Notes under the pieces: model-generated
Seen by the model: only the letters and a program-made list of their open reading frames with translations
Database searches by the model: none
Told to the model about the DNA's origin: nothing
In this document: positions 25,301-38,156 of the stretch, piece by piece
Layout of the letters: each line of letters starts with the position of its first letter
Numbering within the stretch: the first letter of the stretch is position 1
DNA from: Trichoplax adhaerens
Taxonomy: Eukaryota; Placozoa; Uniplacotomia; Trichoplacea; Trichoplacidae
NCBI RefSeq assembly: GCF_000150275.1
Contig: NW_002060950.1
Location: 2,778,106 to 2,842,105, forward strand
Reading direction: 5' to 3'
DNA: 64,000 nt
Made by a program: the position numbers and the translations under genes

Positions 25301-25645
25301 CTCCGAAAATCTTGATTGAATTGGAAGATGTGTTTAGACAAATGCATAAAAGATATATTACCGTTTCAGCGGTATTTATGGATATGTCGTAGGGAAATGA
25401 CTAGATCGAATGAACTACTAGTAAACGTTATTGAATTTTAGCATCGCCACCTACTACATAATTGTATACTCTACCCTTTACCTCGAAAATCTTGATTGAA
25501 TTGGAAGATGTGTTTAGACAAATGCACGAAAGATATATTGCCGTTTCAGCGGCATTTCTGGATATGTCGTAGGGAAATGACTAGATCGAATGAACTACTA
25601 GTAAACGTTATTGAATTTTAGCATCGTCACTTGCTATATTAGTCT
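22385..25645. repeat. 18-copy satellite of 180- and ~190-bp monomers
   Basis: The landmark 'gatatatt(g/a)ccgttt' occurs at about 22455, 22635, 22791, 22971, 23151, 23331, 23522, 23702, 23882, 24072, 24252, 24432, 24612, 24792, 24982, 25172, 25352 and 25532. Spacing is 180 bp, or 190-191 bp for monomers carrying the extra segment tttcgctaag; the third interval is 156 bp through a deletion. Two monomer types can be told apart: long (gtttgtacaaatgcatt) and short (gtttagacaaatgcacg). They follow a mixed higher-order order with near-identical multi-monomer blocks (for example 23940-24070, 24840-24980 and 25025-25170). There is no coding potential. Confidence 0.97.
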
Positions 25646-26031
25646 ACCCTTTTTTACTGTAGCAGCAATAAGCGGCTATGGGCCAGTACTGTACAGTACT
25701 AGGAACTTATGAGACAAATACGCCCTTAGAAATCCCTAACCGGACTACACTAACCATACGGTACAGTAGAGGCAAATTCTTCATCCGATTATATTATATA
25801 ATATAAGCCTATATTGTATTATACTGTATAAAGTAAAGTACCCTCTATTATGGACCATAACAACCACCAAAGAGACAAAAGGTTGAACATCGCCATTTCT
25901 TAATTTGCATCATTTGTATGTACGCTATTAGTTCTCATATTTGCCGTAAGGCTGAAAGGGTTGGAGGAAGACTTCGCTATTTAATACTAGGTGCATTGAC
26001 CAGGTCGACTTACCGTATCGATCGATTGAAA
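25646..26031. promoter_or_regulatory. 5' flank of TPMT-like copy 3
   Basis: Between the satellite end and the gene. It holds a short palindromic patch (agtactgtacagtact at 25684-25700), like the larger islands elsewhere, then AT-rich sequence. A regulatory role is inferred from position only. Confidence 0.35.
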
Positions 26032-26772
26032 ATGAGTGAGAATCGCCAAACTTATGAAGATTATGCCCAAAAGGGCCATTACAACCATCAAGATTGGTCT
26101 CAACGCTGGCAGAATCAAACAACAAAATGGCATGTTGAAGAAGCCAATCCTCATCTAGTTGAGAATTATGAGACTCACTTGCAGGATAAAGACAATCCCC
26201 ATTCGTCGATATTTGTACCCCTATGTGGAAAAAGTCTGGATATGATTTGGCTTGCCCAGAAAGGTCATCAGGTAGTGGGCGTTGAAGTTGTCGAACAGCC
26301 TTGCCATGATTTCTTTCAAGAGAATAAAATTGAATACAAAGTCCAAAATTTACAAGGTGTAGAGGGGAAAGTATTGACCAGTCAAGTCACTGAAATGAAT
26401 ATTACAATATACAATTGCGATTATTTCGCTTTGACGCCCAAATTGTTAGGCTATCGATTTGATAGTGTTTGGGATCGTGCTGCTTTTGTTGCTATCAATC
26501 CAGATTTACGATGCGATTATGCCAAACACTTAGCCTCATTAATGGCTCCTTCCGGTCGTGGACTATTAGTGTCCCTAAATTACGATATTAATGAACGTAT
26601 TCATCCTGGACCACCATTTTGTACTCCTGATGCTCTTGTACAATCTGTTTTCTCACCTCTCGCCTTGGTACAAAAGTTATCAAGCACACTTCTAACAGGT
26701 CAAAGGATTGAACGCTTTCATCTATCTTATATGGATGAAAATATAAACTATTTAAAATTCAACAAAGAATAA
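26032..26772 (+). CDS. TPMT-like SAM methyltransferase, copy 3
   Basis: Single exon, 246 residues from the ATG at 26032 (MSENRQTYEDY). Motifs: DWSQRWQNQ, SSIFVPLCGKSLDMIWLA, VVGVEVVEQPC, LQGVEGK, NCDYFALTP, VWDRAAFVAINPD, HPGPPFCTPD. It is nearly identical to copy 2 through the central domain. An in-frame ATG at 25918 would add 38 residues, rich in Arg/Lys and nearly free of acidic residues (one Glu), resembling a mitochondrial targeting peptide. Copies 1 and 2 have no such extension. I chose 26032 because it matches the family start, but the longer form is possible. Probably a duplicate of copy 2, now separated from it by the satellite. Confidence 0.92.
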   Translation: MSENRQTYEDYAQKGHYNHQDWSQRWQNQTTKWHVEEANPHLVENYETHLQDKDNPHSSIFVPLCGKSLDMIWLAQKGHQVVGVEVVEQPCHDFFQENKIEYKVQNLQGVEGKVLTSQVTEMNITIYNCDYFALTPKLLGYRFDSVWDRAAFVAINPDLRCDYAKHLASLMAPSGRGLLVSLNYDINERIHPGPPFCTPDALVQSVFSPLALVQKLSSTLLTGQRIERFHLSYMDENINYLKFNKE

Positions 26773-28632
26773 ACTCAAGCTGGCTATCATTGACTAGCTT
26801 AGCAGAAGGAGCTTTATTTCTACTACGTTCGGATATCTAAGCTTGCTCAACCATCAATAATAATACGATATCAATCACCAATCTATTAGATTGCCTGATT
26901 GATGATGATGTCTCGATAAATGGCTAGATTGATTGTATGTGATTATTTAATTGTAATAAGTTGTCAACTTTTGTCAAATGTAAAATCTCAAGTTATCTTA
27001 ATAAATAAGGCAATTTTATGATCCAACCAAGTAGGCTTTGAAATATTTTACAACATAGATAATGTTATAATCGTATGCTAGCCTATTAATTGCTAGCAGC
27101 ATCAGTTAGACTTTGACTTTATAATTAGTGATGAGCGAACTATACTGTAGAATCGATGTGCTCGTAAATTTATTAAATACGGTAGCGTACCAACTATTTC
27201 CGTTGCACTCTAGAATGAAAATTATTGGTTCAAGTTTTATCTGGGTATCATCAATTGTTATTGTCATACTCTCGTATATCAGCTAGAGAAGATGGATCTA
27301 AAATTAAAGTGATAAACAGTTACTGTAGCGATAAAGAATAGAACGATCAATTCGGAGTAATACTGTTAACAGTATGCTACTTGATTAGAACAGAAATTAT
27401 TCTGTCATAGTGACGCCAACAGATACAGTATTCTATATGGTACTTGCGAGATTGTCATAGCTCTAGGCTTTATCATATCAAATCGATGCTTTAAAGCGAA
27501 TTCCATCATGGGCTAGCTAGCTCTCTTAGCAGTTAAATTAAGGGCAAAAAATGGTCCTATAATTGAATATCATACATCAATAAATGGATGATACATAAGC
27601 ATTGTACCTTTTCCCCAAAAGAACTGAATTAAAATCCTATCAATTTAACAGAAAACAATAACAAAGATATGGATGATCAATTAACTATTGCTGCTGATTC
27701 CTCCATTATCTTCGAAAATGCAAAAGTATGTAAATGTAAGTGATTCTAACTTATTAACAGCATTACTTTTCCGTATTCAAGTTAGCGGAGTAGCATTATA
27801 CGTTAAAGTACAATACATGCATTCCCTACCAAACTAAAATGGGCTATTGCATGCCCTTCCCACTTCGGACAGGTTTTACATATTGCTAAACTAATCATGT
27901 TTACACTATATCACTTCGCAATCGTTAAGTATTGTATGCAACTGCAACTCTGGTATAATCAAGTCCTCGTATTACTACTACGCGTATAAATCAATAAATA
28001 TCAGCTTCTGAAGGAATCATGAGATCAATCAATAATCAATAACTTTAACTTTTACTATACGAGTAAATATTTAATATTACCGCAGACAATATCGCGGTAC
28101 GGATACTTACAGTTAACCAATATATTTGGTATTGTTTAATCATTAGCGCACTGTAGCTGTGAATAAATTTTACTAACAAGAAATACAGTAATCAGTTATA
28201 TGAATACAAAATAATATATTACTTTAATAAATGCGTTATCAAGTATCCATATTATCAGTTAGCCTCAGTTGCAAAGATTTCATTACTAGTAGCAATGTAT
28301 CTTCTAAACATGATAAACTTTAATAAATGGATTAGTATCAATTTTTACAAGTAAGACATAAAAATAAGACGATACAATACTTTTGGAGGAAGAAAGGTCA
28401 AGGTTATTCAAAATTTCTAATACTGAGTAACACATTATATCAAGGCTGTACAAACTGGATTCAGTACAAATGCTTATTATATATTTTATATAAATACATG
28501 AAACATAACATTGACATGAGCTTGCTAAGAAAATATAACTACTGCTGCTGGAATAATTTATAAAGCTATTGCAATGGCCAAACTCGATATCATCCACTTA
28601 ATTCTGAAAAGCACAAATAACGCCATCTCCAC
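26773..28632. other. intergenic, no supported gene
   Basis: Lies between TPMT-like copy 3 and the KIF20B 3' end. A + strand ATG frame at 27669-27725 followed by gtatgt looks like a first coding exon, but I found no continuation. Otherwise AT-rich. Confidence 0.5.
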
Positions 28633-31600
28633 TTAACGACGTCGCGGACGCAATTGCCTAGTAATAACTTCTGCAGTTTTATCTGTTTCCTTATGTGATA
28701 GTTCATCCTGTATAGTAAATTATAGATTGTAATATGTCAGAAGTCATTCTACTTGAATGTAGTAATTGATCAAGAACCAATTTCTATAAATTCATATAAA
28801 AATCACGTGGTAAATGATGTCAAACGCACCATAGCAGCAGTGAATTCATTCAAATCTTGCACTTTATATAGTTTTCTTTTCGGTTTGGCAGGTGGTATGT
28901 GCCTATCCGTACTATTTTCAACTATAGCATGTTCCTCTTTCGTTTTCTTTTTACCTTAGTTATTAAATAAGCATGTTATACACTGTTTTAAAGCATCAAC
29001 AGACGAAAATTTGTAAATTTATGACACTTCAATCGTATGATATTGGAATGCAAGAATACATTCGATCTAAGATCAGTAACTGACACCTACTTGATCGACG
29101 CAGAGGAGAATTTTGAAGGAAATTGTTCATAACCTTATGTATACCGCGCTTCCCAGTACTGCTTTTCTTAGACGTAGAACAATTTTCCTCTCCCTATTTA
29201 TATATTTGGAAAATTAAACCTATAACCTCATGAATTAAATAAAGAAAGCCCGCCATACCTTTAAAGAGAGCGGAATTCTCGATGGGGAGGGATCTTCTAT
29301 TTGAGCAAGATTAGCAATTGCCTTCACTTTCGCAGTACGCATACTTCGTCTGTTGGTAATAAACCAGTTATTACTGTATGGTATACACATGTTAATAGCT
29401 ATAACAAAATGATAAGGTAAGAAATCAGAGCGAAGAACTACTGCAGTAATTTTACCCAGCAACAGGAGTACTCGGGTTATCAAGTTTCAATGATTTTGGA
29501 GGGGAAGAGTTTTCTTCCTACGTAAATATCACAAAAGGTAACACGATTGAGACGACTACTACTGTATATCTTGAGCTATAGAATGTAGGCCTACCGATTC
29601 TTCAACGTTACTTGAAATACGCTTCCTTCTAGTTCTTTTACTGGTAGCCGCAACAGATTTTTTCTCTCGAGTAGTTTGCACGTTCGATAATTTACTCGTT
29701 TCAGCTATTGTTATAGACTCTTCTACAGATGCTCGTGTTGTCTCTGCTATTTTGCTTATATTCTAATTTGAATAAATTAGACAATATTAGAACACAATAC
29801 AAGATCATAAAATTTAACGCACCATGTACATACCGCAGTTTTTGGAACGACTTCACTAGCTTTCGGTGTGTGGACTTTGTCACGATTCTCTGCTAGCAAT
29901 ACTTGTGGCGTACTTGCTCTAATTAAAGTTTCGTCCTATAAATTTATAAACAGTGATAATCCTTAAGAAATAAATAATTTAATATATTTAACTGGTGGAG
30001 TAGGAAGCTAAATAGTAAATAATTTACTTGTTGCTCATCTTCATGCTTGATGACTTGCTACTTTTCTTGGAGTGCTCCGACCGTTGATGCATGTGTTTAA
30101 GACCAGCTGATAATTTCTCCACTTTCTCACATAATTTGTTTTTTTCTTCTTGCATTTTTTCCTTGCTTTCAAGCAGATCATTTATTTGATCTTCCGAATT
30201 GGCCATATTATTTTTTAAATGACCAAGCGTGGTTAGCATTTCTGATTTTTCCTTCTCCAATTCCTCTTTCTCACCCTTGATTTTATTCAACGCACAGCGA
30301 AACTGGCCAACAATATCATCTTTTTCCTTACGCCATTCGATCATTTTTTGTTCATTTTCTTGAGCTTCATCGAGGGCTTGATTTGCTATCTCGACATCTT
30401 CGCTCAATCGAACAATTTCTGCTTTTAGCGCCTCGTTGGTTTTTTGTAAATTGTCATTTTGAAGAGAAATTTCAGAGATTTGTCGCTGTAGGGATTCACA
30501 TTTAGAATCAACATTTACTTTAATTTTTTCTACATCTCGCAGCTTCTTTTTTAGTTCATTTTCATTATCGAACGATTGTTGCTGCTTGCCTTCGAATACT
30601 CGAACTTTCGATTCTATTTCAGATTTACTTTCACGTTCCATCTTTAACGCGCAAGAGCTTGCTGTAATATCTGATTGCATGGATTTTACTTGACTTTCTA
30701 ATGATTTAATTTTCTGTTTTGCGTCGTACAGCTCTTGCTGTACTTCCTGCACCCTGCTTTCTTTTTGGACTTGCTGTAATTTAATTTCGTCCGCATGTCT
30801 TTCGTCAGACGCCAAACGATTTTCCAATTTTTGTATTTGCTCTTCCAAAGTCTTCTTACATTCGATTAATTCTCCATTCTGCTGTTTCAAGGTAGATTTC
30901 TCATCTACAGAAATTTTGATTTTTCGATTTAAATCCTGGAGATTTGCTTCTAGGTCTTTGCGTTCTTTATATAAGTTACTATTTTTCTTGGAAACGCTGT
31001 CAAGTTCCTCTGATATCTTGTTAAAGGCAATTTCTGACGACTTTGCGGCAGCCATCATTTCTTCTCTCGATTGATTTAATTCCGCTATTTGCTGTAAATA
31101 CTTTTTTTCGCAGTCGGTATTATTGGTCAAATATCCTTGAATCTCATTATTTTTTTCATCCAACTGTTTCAAAATGCTGTCGTATTTATTACGCAATACC
31201 GATACCTACGGAAAAGAAATTTACGATTGAAACTACGAGCATAAAGAGTAACATATACATTGCATAATACGATCATAGTTCCTTATTTCTATAAATACGA
31301 AATACTATACATACCTCTTCATGAACTTCGACAACGCGTTCTTCAGCGACCTTTGCTTTCTCGACGGTTTTATCCAAAGTCTCTTCCGATTTATCCAATT
31401 TTTTTCTCAGTTCACTTAATTGATTGCGTAGATGCTGTCTTTGAGCAATTTCCTCAGATTTCACGGCCTCCAATTTATCGTCCTTGTCTTTAGCCAATTG
31501 TATCGTTCGCATATGTCTTCCAAGTAAATCTTTATGCTCTTCTTCCAGATTATTATATTTGTTACGAATTTCTTGTAGTTCTTTATTTGTTTTTGTCAGC

Positions 31601-34600
31601 GATTCATCGTTTATGTCTGCACTAAGGATTCGCTCGGATAGACTTTTCATTTCATTTTCCATCTCTCGCATATTATCAATTAATTTTGTATTTTCTTTAA
31701 TCAAATCGTTAATTTGGTCTTGCTTTTTCTCATCATTGCTGCAATTTTCCCGATATTTAGTTGCAATTATTGTAAGTTCATCGTTTCGCTCCTTTATTGT
31801 TGCAATATCGGTACTCATAGTTTCAATTCGATTAAGTAATTGCTCGTTATCATTTTTAATCTTATCAATGACTTCTTTATCAGCAGCAATGGTTCTTGTC
31901 ATAGCCGCAATTTCTGCATGAGCTTTTATCAATTTTTCTTCTTCCTCATTCATAGACGATATTTTATTGGTTAATTCGTCAACTTTAGCTTCTGATTCAT
32001 TATTACGATTTGTAAGTAATACCAATTGTTCTTGTACTTCTGTAACTGCTATATTTGCAGCCTCGAGGTCAGATAACGCAACATTATATTTACGTCTTAA
32101 ATTTTCTAGTTCATCACTAGCTTCAGATGCTTCCGTAAATTTTCTTTTCGTTTCAGCTAATTGTTCCTTTAAGTCACTGATACATCTAGCCTTGTCAGAA
32201 TTATCTGCCGTCAATTCTTCAAAATTTACTTTTGCTTCGTTTAAATTCTTTTCAGTATCACATAGTTGTTCAGAGCAGCTACCAAATTGATCTTTAACTC
32301 TGTTTAGCTCATCCACTTTATTAGTTAAATCCTTTTTAGTATCACATAGTTGTTCAGAGCAGCTACCAAATTGATCTTTAACTCTGTTTAGCTCATCCAC
32401 TTTATTAGTTAAATCCTGTTTAGTATCACATAGTTGTTCAGAGCAGCTATCAAATTGATCTTTAACTCTGTTTAGCTCATCCACTTTATTAGTTAAATCC
32501 TTTTGTAAATTGCCTAACATTTCTGATTTTGCTTCATTTTTAGTATTAAGATCCGATATTTGAATTTTTAAATCTGACAGTTGTTGTAACAACGATAAAT
32601 TTTCATCGGAAAGTTCACGTTTCTCCTTTGTAACATTGTGTACTTGATCGTTTAATTCGGCTATTTTTTGAGATTTGCTATCAATAACACTTTGAAGTTC
32701 TTGCTGATTAGAATCAGATTCTTCTCGTAGCAATTCATTGGCAGCTTTTAGGCTATCAATCTCATTACTGACCGTAAGGCGCTCTTCATCAGTTGCTTGC
32801 AAAGTTTTTTCGAGCTGTTCCTTATACTGATTCAAGGCTTGACGAGCTTCTTTTAATTCATCTTCCATTGATATTAATTTCGTAGATTTTCTTTGCTCTG
32901 ATTCTTCAAGCTGACTCAGCTGATTCTGTAGAGCATCGATTTGGGCCTGCAAATCAGAACAACCATTTAACTTGTCCTTCAATGATTTCTCATTGCCTAT
33001 AAAGTCCTCATGAACTCTTCTTAATTCTTTCAATGCATCTTCCAAGAAAACAACTTCACCACATTTCTTTGAAACAGTTTCTTGTAATAAAGCATTGTCC
33101 TCTTCAAGACTCTGGACTCTTTGGTCAATTTCATCGAAAAAATTACACTGAACAGGCTGATCTGATGTTGCGGACGTAACTGCTACTTCAGTGATAATAT
33201 GATTCGTATTATCTACCACATCAACGCCATTAGTATTATTCTCGTTCTTATTTAATAAATTTCTGTAGTGCACGAATTCTTCTTCGTAAAACTGGATCTT
33301 TTTTTCTGTTGATTCAAGCTTAGAACTCAGCACATTAGAACGTTCCGTTAAGCTATCAACAATACCCTCAGAATCGAGAAGTTGTTGTTGCAATTTTCCT
33401 GATTCTTGACAGCTGTGTTTTAACTGCTCTTTAAGATTATCTATTAAATTATTCTTACCAGATAACGCAACTTCGAGTTCTTTTTCATTCTTTTGTGAAT
33501 TCTGCACTTCCATTTTATGCATTTCGCAATTACGTGTCAGTTTCGCTACAGATTGCATAAGTTCTTGATTTTCATCTTTATATGCCACTAACTCCTGAAT
33601 TTGTTGTTGCTTATCTGTAGATAAAATATTCTGCTGATGTTGTTCGTTTAGCCTTTCGAGGTTTTCTCTAGCCGTAGCAGCAGTAGCTTCCGCTTCTTCG
33701 GTTGTCTTTTTAAAAGAATCCAATTCTAACTCTAAGAATTGCACCAGTTCACACTTCTCTCGTAGAGCATACTCCAAGTCTAATATTTTAGCGTCTTTTT
33801 CAGGGTATTCCTTACATGGTTCAGCAGATGAGGCCTGAATACTAACATCGGTTTTTGGCCACTGTATTGCCCGAAGCTTAAGCTCTCTTTCTGTTACCAT
33901 TTTTTGAAGTTCTTCATTACGTATCTGCAATTCGTATATCTTATCATTGTCAACTGAGGCTTTGGCGGCGTCTTCTTCAAGTTTATTATTAACTTCCCTT
34001 AGATTATTGACTTGTACTTTGAGATCGTTTATAATTTTGTTCGAATCTTTACCTATAGTTCATTTAATGCAAATTTTATAGCAACAGTATTCAATAGGAT
34101 ACATAGTCAGTTATACAGCATCAAGAAATAAGGATAACAAAAACTAAAAGAACACTTAAAAGTCAGAATTCTTACCATTCTTTGTAGGAGTTGTATCTAA
34201 GCTGTCATAGCTATATTGCTAGTGAAATAGAATATAACAAAATTACAACTCAAAATACATGAAATCAGCAACCATTAGAAGTAAAACTGCATACTTCATC
34301 TTCAACATCTGATTCGGAAGTATTACGCTTTCTTTTCTTAATAGTCTTCTGTAATATTTCTATTTTCTTTTCGTATTTCTCTTCCCGTAGTGAAACCAGT
34401 TGCTGAGTATGTTCCCTGTGTTAACAAATTGTAAAAGATAATGATAATTAGTGTAAGACACTAATGTAGACACCGCTCAAGCACCTTTGAAAGCAACTTT
34501 TATTCAGCGATTGTTTGAACTTACTGCCACTCAGCTTGTCTTTTCTCAAATTGTTGTTGAAATTCGTCCGCCACTTCCTTTCTCGCCTTTTCTTCCGCTA

Positions 34601-37600
34601 AAATTATTTCTCTTTCTTTTTCCACTAGTGCGTCTTTCAGAAGTTCAATTAATTCCAGTAATCCCTTTATGGAGCAAACACAATCGAGATCAATTTTTAA
34701 ATTTTGATTATATTAATTACAGCTGTATTGTTATTTTTAATTGCAATCAATACTTACGGTAATTCTAGTGTCTGTAGAATCCGATTCTTCTTTTTCGATA
34801 CTAATATTAGTATCATTTTCCCAAGCAATGGAAATTCTTGGCATTAAAGGTAAAGACGGAATTTCCGGTTTAGGAACCGTTGTTACCTAAAAATTATTTC
34901 CGAGGTGTCCGTTAATGGCGTTAAATTCAGGCCATACAAATATTCAGAAAGAGGGAACAGATAAAGTAATATTAAGATACCTGCTTAGCGATTGCAGAGA
35001 ACTTTAATACATGTAATGTCTCATCATATACTTGAGTGCATGGACTAATGTTAACAATCATTGAAATCAAACCACGACCGGCAAAATGATTCTGCAACCA
35101 TCTTGTTAATTGGCTTTCACGGAAAGGCACAATGCGAGGGTGATTCCTATAAGATTATCATATCATAGGTTAAAAATTATTTTTTCAATGGAGATATTAG
35201 AGTAGTTGGCATTACCGATGATATTGGTTATATCGCATAGCTTCAATACATTTCCCCAGAGTCATCAACGAATTATTAATTTTTCCTGCTTCGCCGATAT
35301 GCATCCCTAGGGCTTGAGTCTTTGCCTGTCGTTCGGAGCCCGCTAAATCGACAAAGCACAACCTAATAGATTGTTAAAATTTCGTAATCATCAATACAAT
35401 TCTACATCAGTATGTCGGGTGCTAATTGAATCAATAAATATTAGTTACTGGCTTGTGTTGATAACTTCAGGTTTTATGCCGTCTATTATTTGTACAATTT
35501 TGATGTTGAAAATACAATGGCTGAAGAAAGCAGGGATAATAACAACATAAATTTTGAGTTCAATAAGAACAATTAGTAATGCACCATAGCTTATTATTTA
35601 ATAATTTAGCAACTCCTACTTCCTACTAAGTGTTGAAGAGATGCAATCTTACCTTCGACTTGATTGCTGATTTAATTTGGTAGCTGCTATCTGCTGATTC
35701 CGTTGACCAATTTTAAATAGCTGAAAGGTAATGTATAATTACTTTTGGTTGCTACCATTACATACATTGTCATGTTTCCTTTACTAACCTTGTAAGCTTC
35801 CTGGCGGTCTGTTACCAGCACTTCTTTAAGATCTACGAAAAGAATGTCAGATTTCTAAGTCAGTAACTGTATAAGATTGAGTTAAGCCCGTACAAGAAAC
35901 AAATTCTTACTTTAGTTCTGCTTAAGTAGTATGAAAAGTGAAACTAAATGCCGATAAAAATTGATTACAGAACTGTATAAATTTACTACCAACCTTTAAC
36001 ATATACATTGCCTCGATGATCTTGTTTCTGTCTTAAAACAGGACGTCTTTCCTTCTTTTTTTTTGAAGGAGCAGCAAGCAAATCGAAAATTTGCTCATTA
36101 TAGACTTCAGCATATGATACCCAAACGGCATATTTATAGTCGTACAAATTTTCAATTTCAATCACTGTATCTTCAATGATTCTTTGATCAATCTCTCGTC
36201 CCAAAGAGCAAATTAAGCAAGAATCTATCAAAAATATATACCGATCATGGAAATATATCTTAATTCTCATACTCTTCAGGCTAGATGGGTATTATTAACC
36301 TCACTTTGGCTAGCTTAAACATAACCCTTGTCATTTTAATACATACATCGCCTTTTAATTGATATTTAAAAGTAAGTGAAATGAAAGTAGTACCTTCGTG
36401 CTGCAATGAGGATGCAGCTGAAGTTGTAGTTTGATTGGAAAGTTTAGAGGTATCCGCTAGTGAATTTTCGCAACTGGATCCACTACTGTTGTTGGTCAAG
36501 AGAGACTAAAAAATGACACAGAAAGAAATGCTATACTTGAAAAACATGAAAATTGTAACTAATACGCTTCATAACAGTTCAAGATAAACATGAAATGCTT
36601 TAGAGAGAAAGTATCAAGTCACACAGTGGGATTGCATTGTGGTTGATAAACATCTTTTAAGGTTATAACATACCCTGCCTAAAGTATAGAATTGTAATAT
36701 TATGGTTGAACATACCTGTTTATGATCATGCAAGCCTAGAAGATCTAAAAGTTTGCTTTTGGTTGCTGCTTCTTCCGCTTGCTCTTTATCGTCCAGAAGA
36801 ATAAAATCACTATGGTTTAACGTCTTTACAAGATGCTTGCTATACAATTGATCCCCAATAGAATTGAATAGAACATCCACCGCTCTAGGCAAGATGCCAG
36901 TATCTTTACTGCTACCGTTAATTGTGTAACTTTTACCAGAATTGGTGACGCCATAAGTGAAAATTAGAGCATTTTTACCTAATTGTAGCAAGCATCAATT
37001 AGTTCCAACTTGATTACCCTTAGTAGTAACATGATATTTTTGTTATTCTCTCTCCACTAGTCATTGAAAGACTGGTATTAGCACTATACTGATATAGTTT
37101 AAGAATTGTAAACAGATGATTTTAAGCTTTAGCTTATTATTTTTTTCGCCGCTGTTGTGCGGGTAGCGATGTCACAACAGAGTAAAACTAACTGTCATCA
37201 ATAATTACTAAGTCAATAACTTGATACCGTAGTTATATTACTTGTAATGTATTGGTAAACTCTTTCATTGCAGTTAGTACTCTAAACGATTTTGTTGAGA
37301 CGGAGAAAATGCATCTATACCATGAATGATTGAGTACGACAGTGCTTACCATTAGCGGACTCTTTGACGGATTGCAATACTGTCTCGTTGAAAATATCTT
37401 TCTGGCCAGTATGGGGGCCGAATATTTTGGTAAATGTGAATTTATGCTGTAGTTCGCTACAGCCACGAAATGCACTTTTAAAATTAAATGAATCTTTGGG
37501 TGCTTTGGCAGTTAACTCCTGGTCTTTATCGTCAATTTGAAAACACGTTAATTTCTCTTCACCTTGTTCTTTCTCTATACAGTTGATAGTATATTTCAAT

Positions 37601-38156
37601 GAGTACAGTTGAAGATGATGACAATGATCAAGTGAGTTGTGCAATGTGCATAGACATAGCTTAATAAAAAATGAAACAATTCTGCCATAATTGGACAGTC
37701 CAGACTGATCTCTGCCAACAGGTGTTGACTGTGCTACTGTATACAGCAGTATTGATGGTGCTGCAAGTTTGTTTCCTGATTGACAGTATAGTTCATAACT
37801 ACAGAGCTCGCCATCCTATGGTTGCACAGTCCGATTTAAAATTTCCCATCATGATGCTTTTATTAATTTCTTAAAACTTACAAAACCTTTCAATTCTACC
37901 GTTTTAATCATTGCACTGTACAATGCAAGTCTGTTCTATGGCCTAGACTTCACTTTACAATAAAACAAGTACTTTAAGCTAATTCGATAGTTGTATGGAT
38001 ATCAATACCTAATTGAGGTCGAACACGGAGAAAGACTTTCAATGTTTGTTCTTTATTGGTTGTATTTTCCTTTTCCTTCTTGGGATTTTCGCTGGCTTTC
38101 ACAGGTGTTTCAAATTCTTCGAATAAATTTCCACGAACAATACAAGTGTCTTCCAT
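28633..38156 (-). CDS. KIF20B: kinesin-6 of KIF20A/KIF20B (MPP1/MKLP2) type
   Basis: Plus-end kinesin expected at the spindle midzone in cytokinesis. 22 exons, descending: 38156-38009, 37574-37350, 36978-36716, 36505-36394, about 36194-35994, 35832-35789, 35720-35653, 35520-35449, 35362-35216, 35146-34981, 34886-34758, 34664-34525, 34415-34295, 34218-34176, 34052-31315, 31205-30028, 29918-29834, 29762-29563, 29349-29259, 29187-29145, 28954-28830, 28707-28633; about 2,137 residues. N-terminal motor: [10 protein letters not shown]-loop GVTNSGKS about 134-141 (kinesin-6 form); an extended loop with the Ser/Asn-rich exon 4; LNQQSSRSH about 348-355; DLAGSER about 383; [12 protein letters not shown]. 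About 1,400 residues of coiled coil follow (525-1930), mostly in two giant exons, then a basic tail with KKKTK-type nuclear signals and a final QLRPRRR. The long coiled coil favours KIF20B over KIF20A; it may be the single ancestor of both. Confidence 0.92.
32254..32505 (-). repeat. three 84-bp in-frame repeats in the KIF20B coiled coil
   Basis: Three near-identical 84-bp units (32254, 32338, 32422) encode 28-residue repeats reading [15 protein letters not shown] then (D/G)[10 protein letters not shown]. Twenty-eight residues equal four heptads, so coiled-coil register is kept. Differences are only a few bases, which points to recent duplication. Confidence 0.97.

Noticed and set aside
22385-25645. 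CRISPR-like array
   Set aside because: Monomers are 180-190 bp with no unique spacers, in a eukaryotic context; it is a satellite.
29559-29561. Alternative KIF20B stop in exon 18
   Set aside because: CA|gtagta just before it is a donor whose phase fits the next exon at 29349.
30024-30028. Stop codon ending the KIF20B protein at 30024
   Set aside because: The AA|gtaaat donor splices in phase to 29918, followed by five further in-phase exons with a basic nuclear-type tail; reading through to the stop is less consistent.
31043-32290. Plus-strand ORFs antisense to the KIF20B coiled coil
   Set aside because: Shadows of the long coding exons on the opposite strand; Ser/Phe/Leu-rich composition typical of antisense to Glu/Lys/Asn codons.
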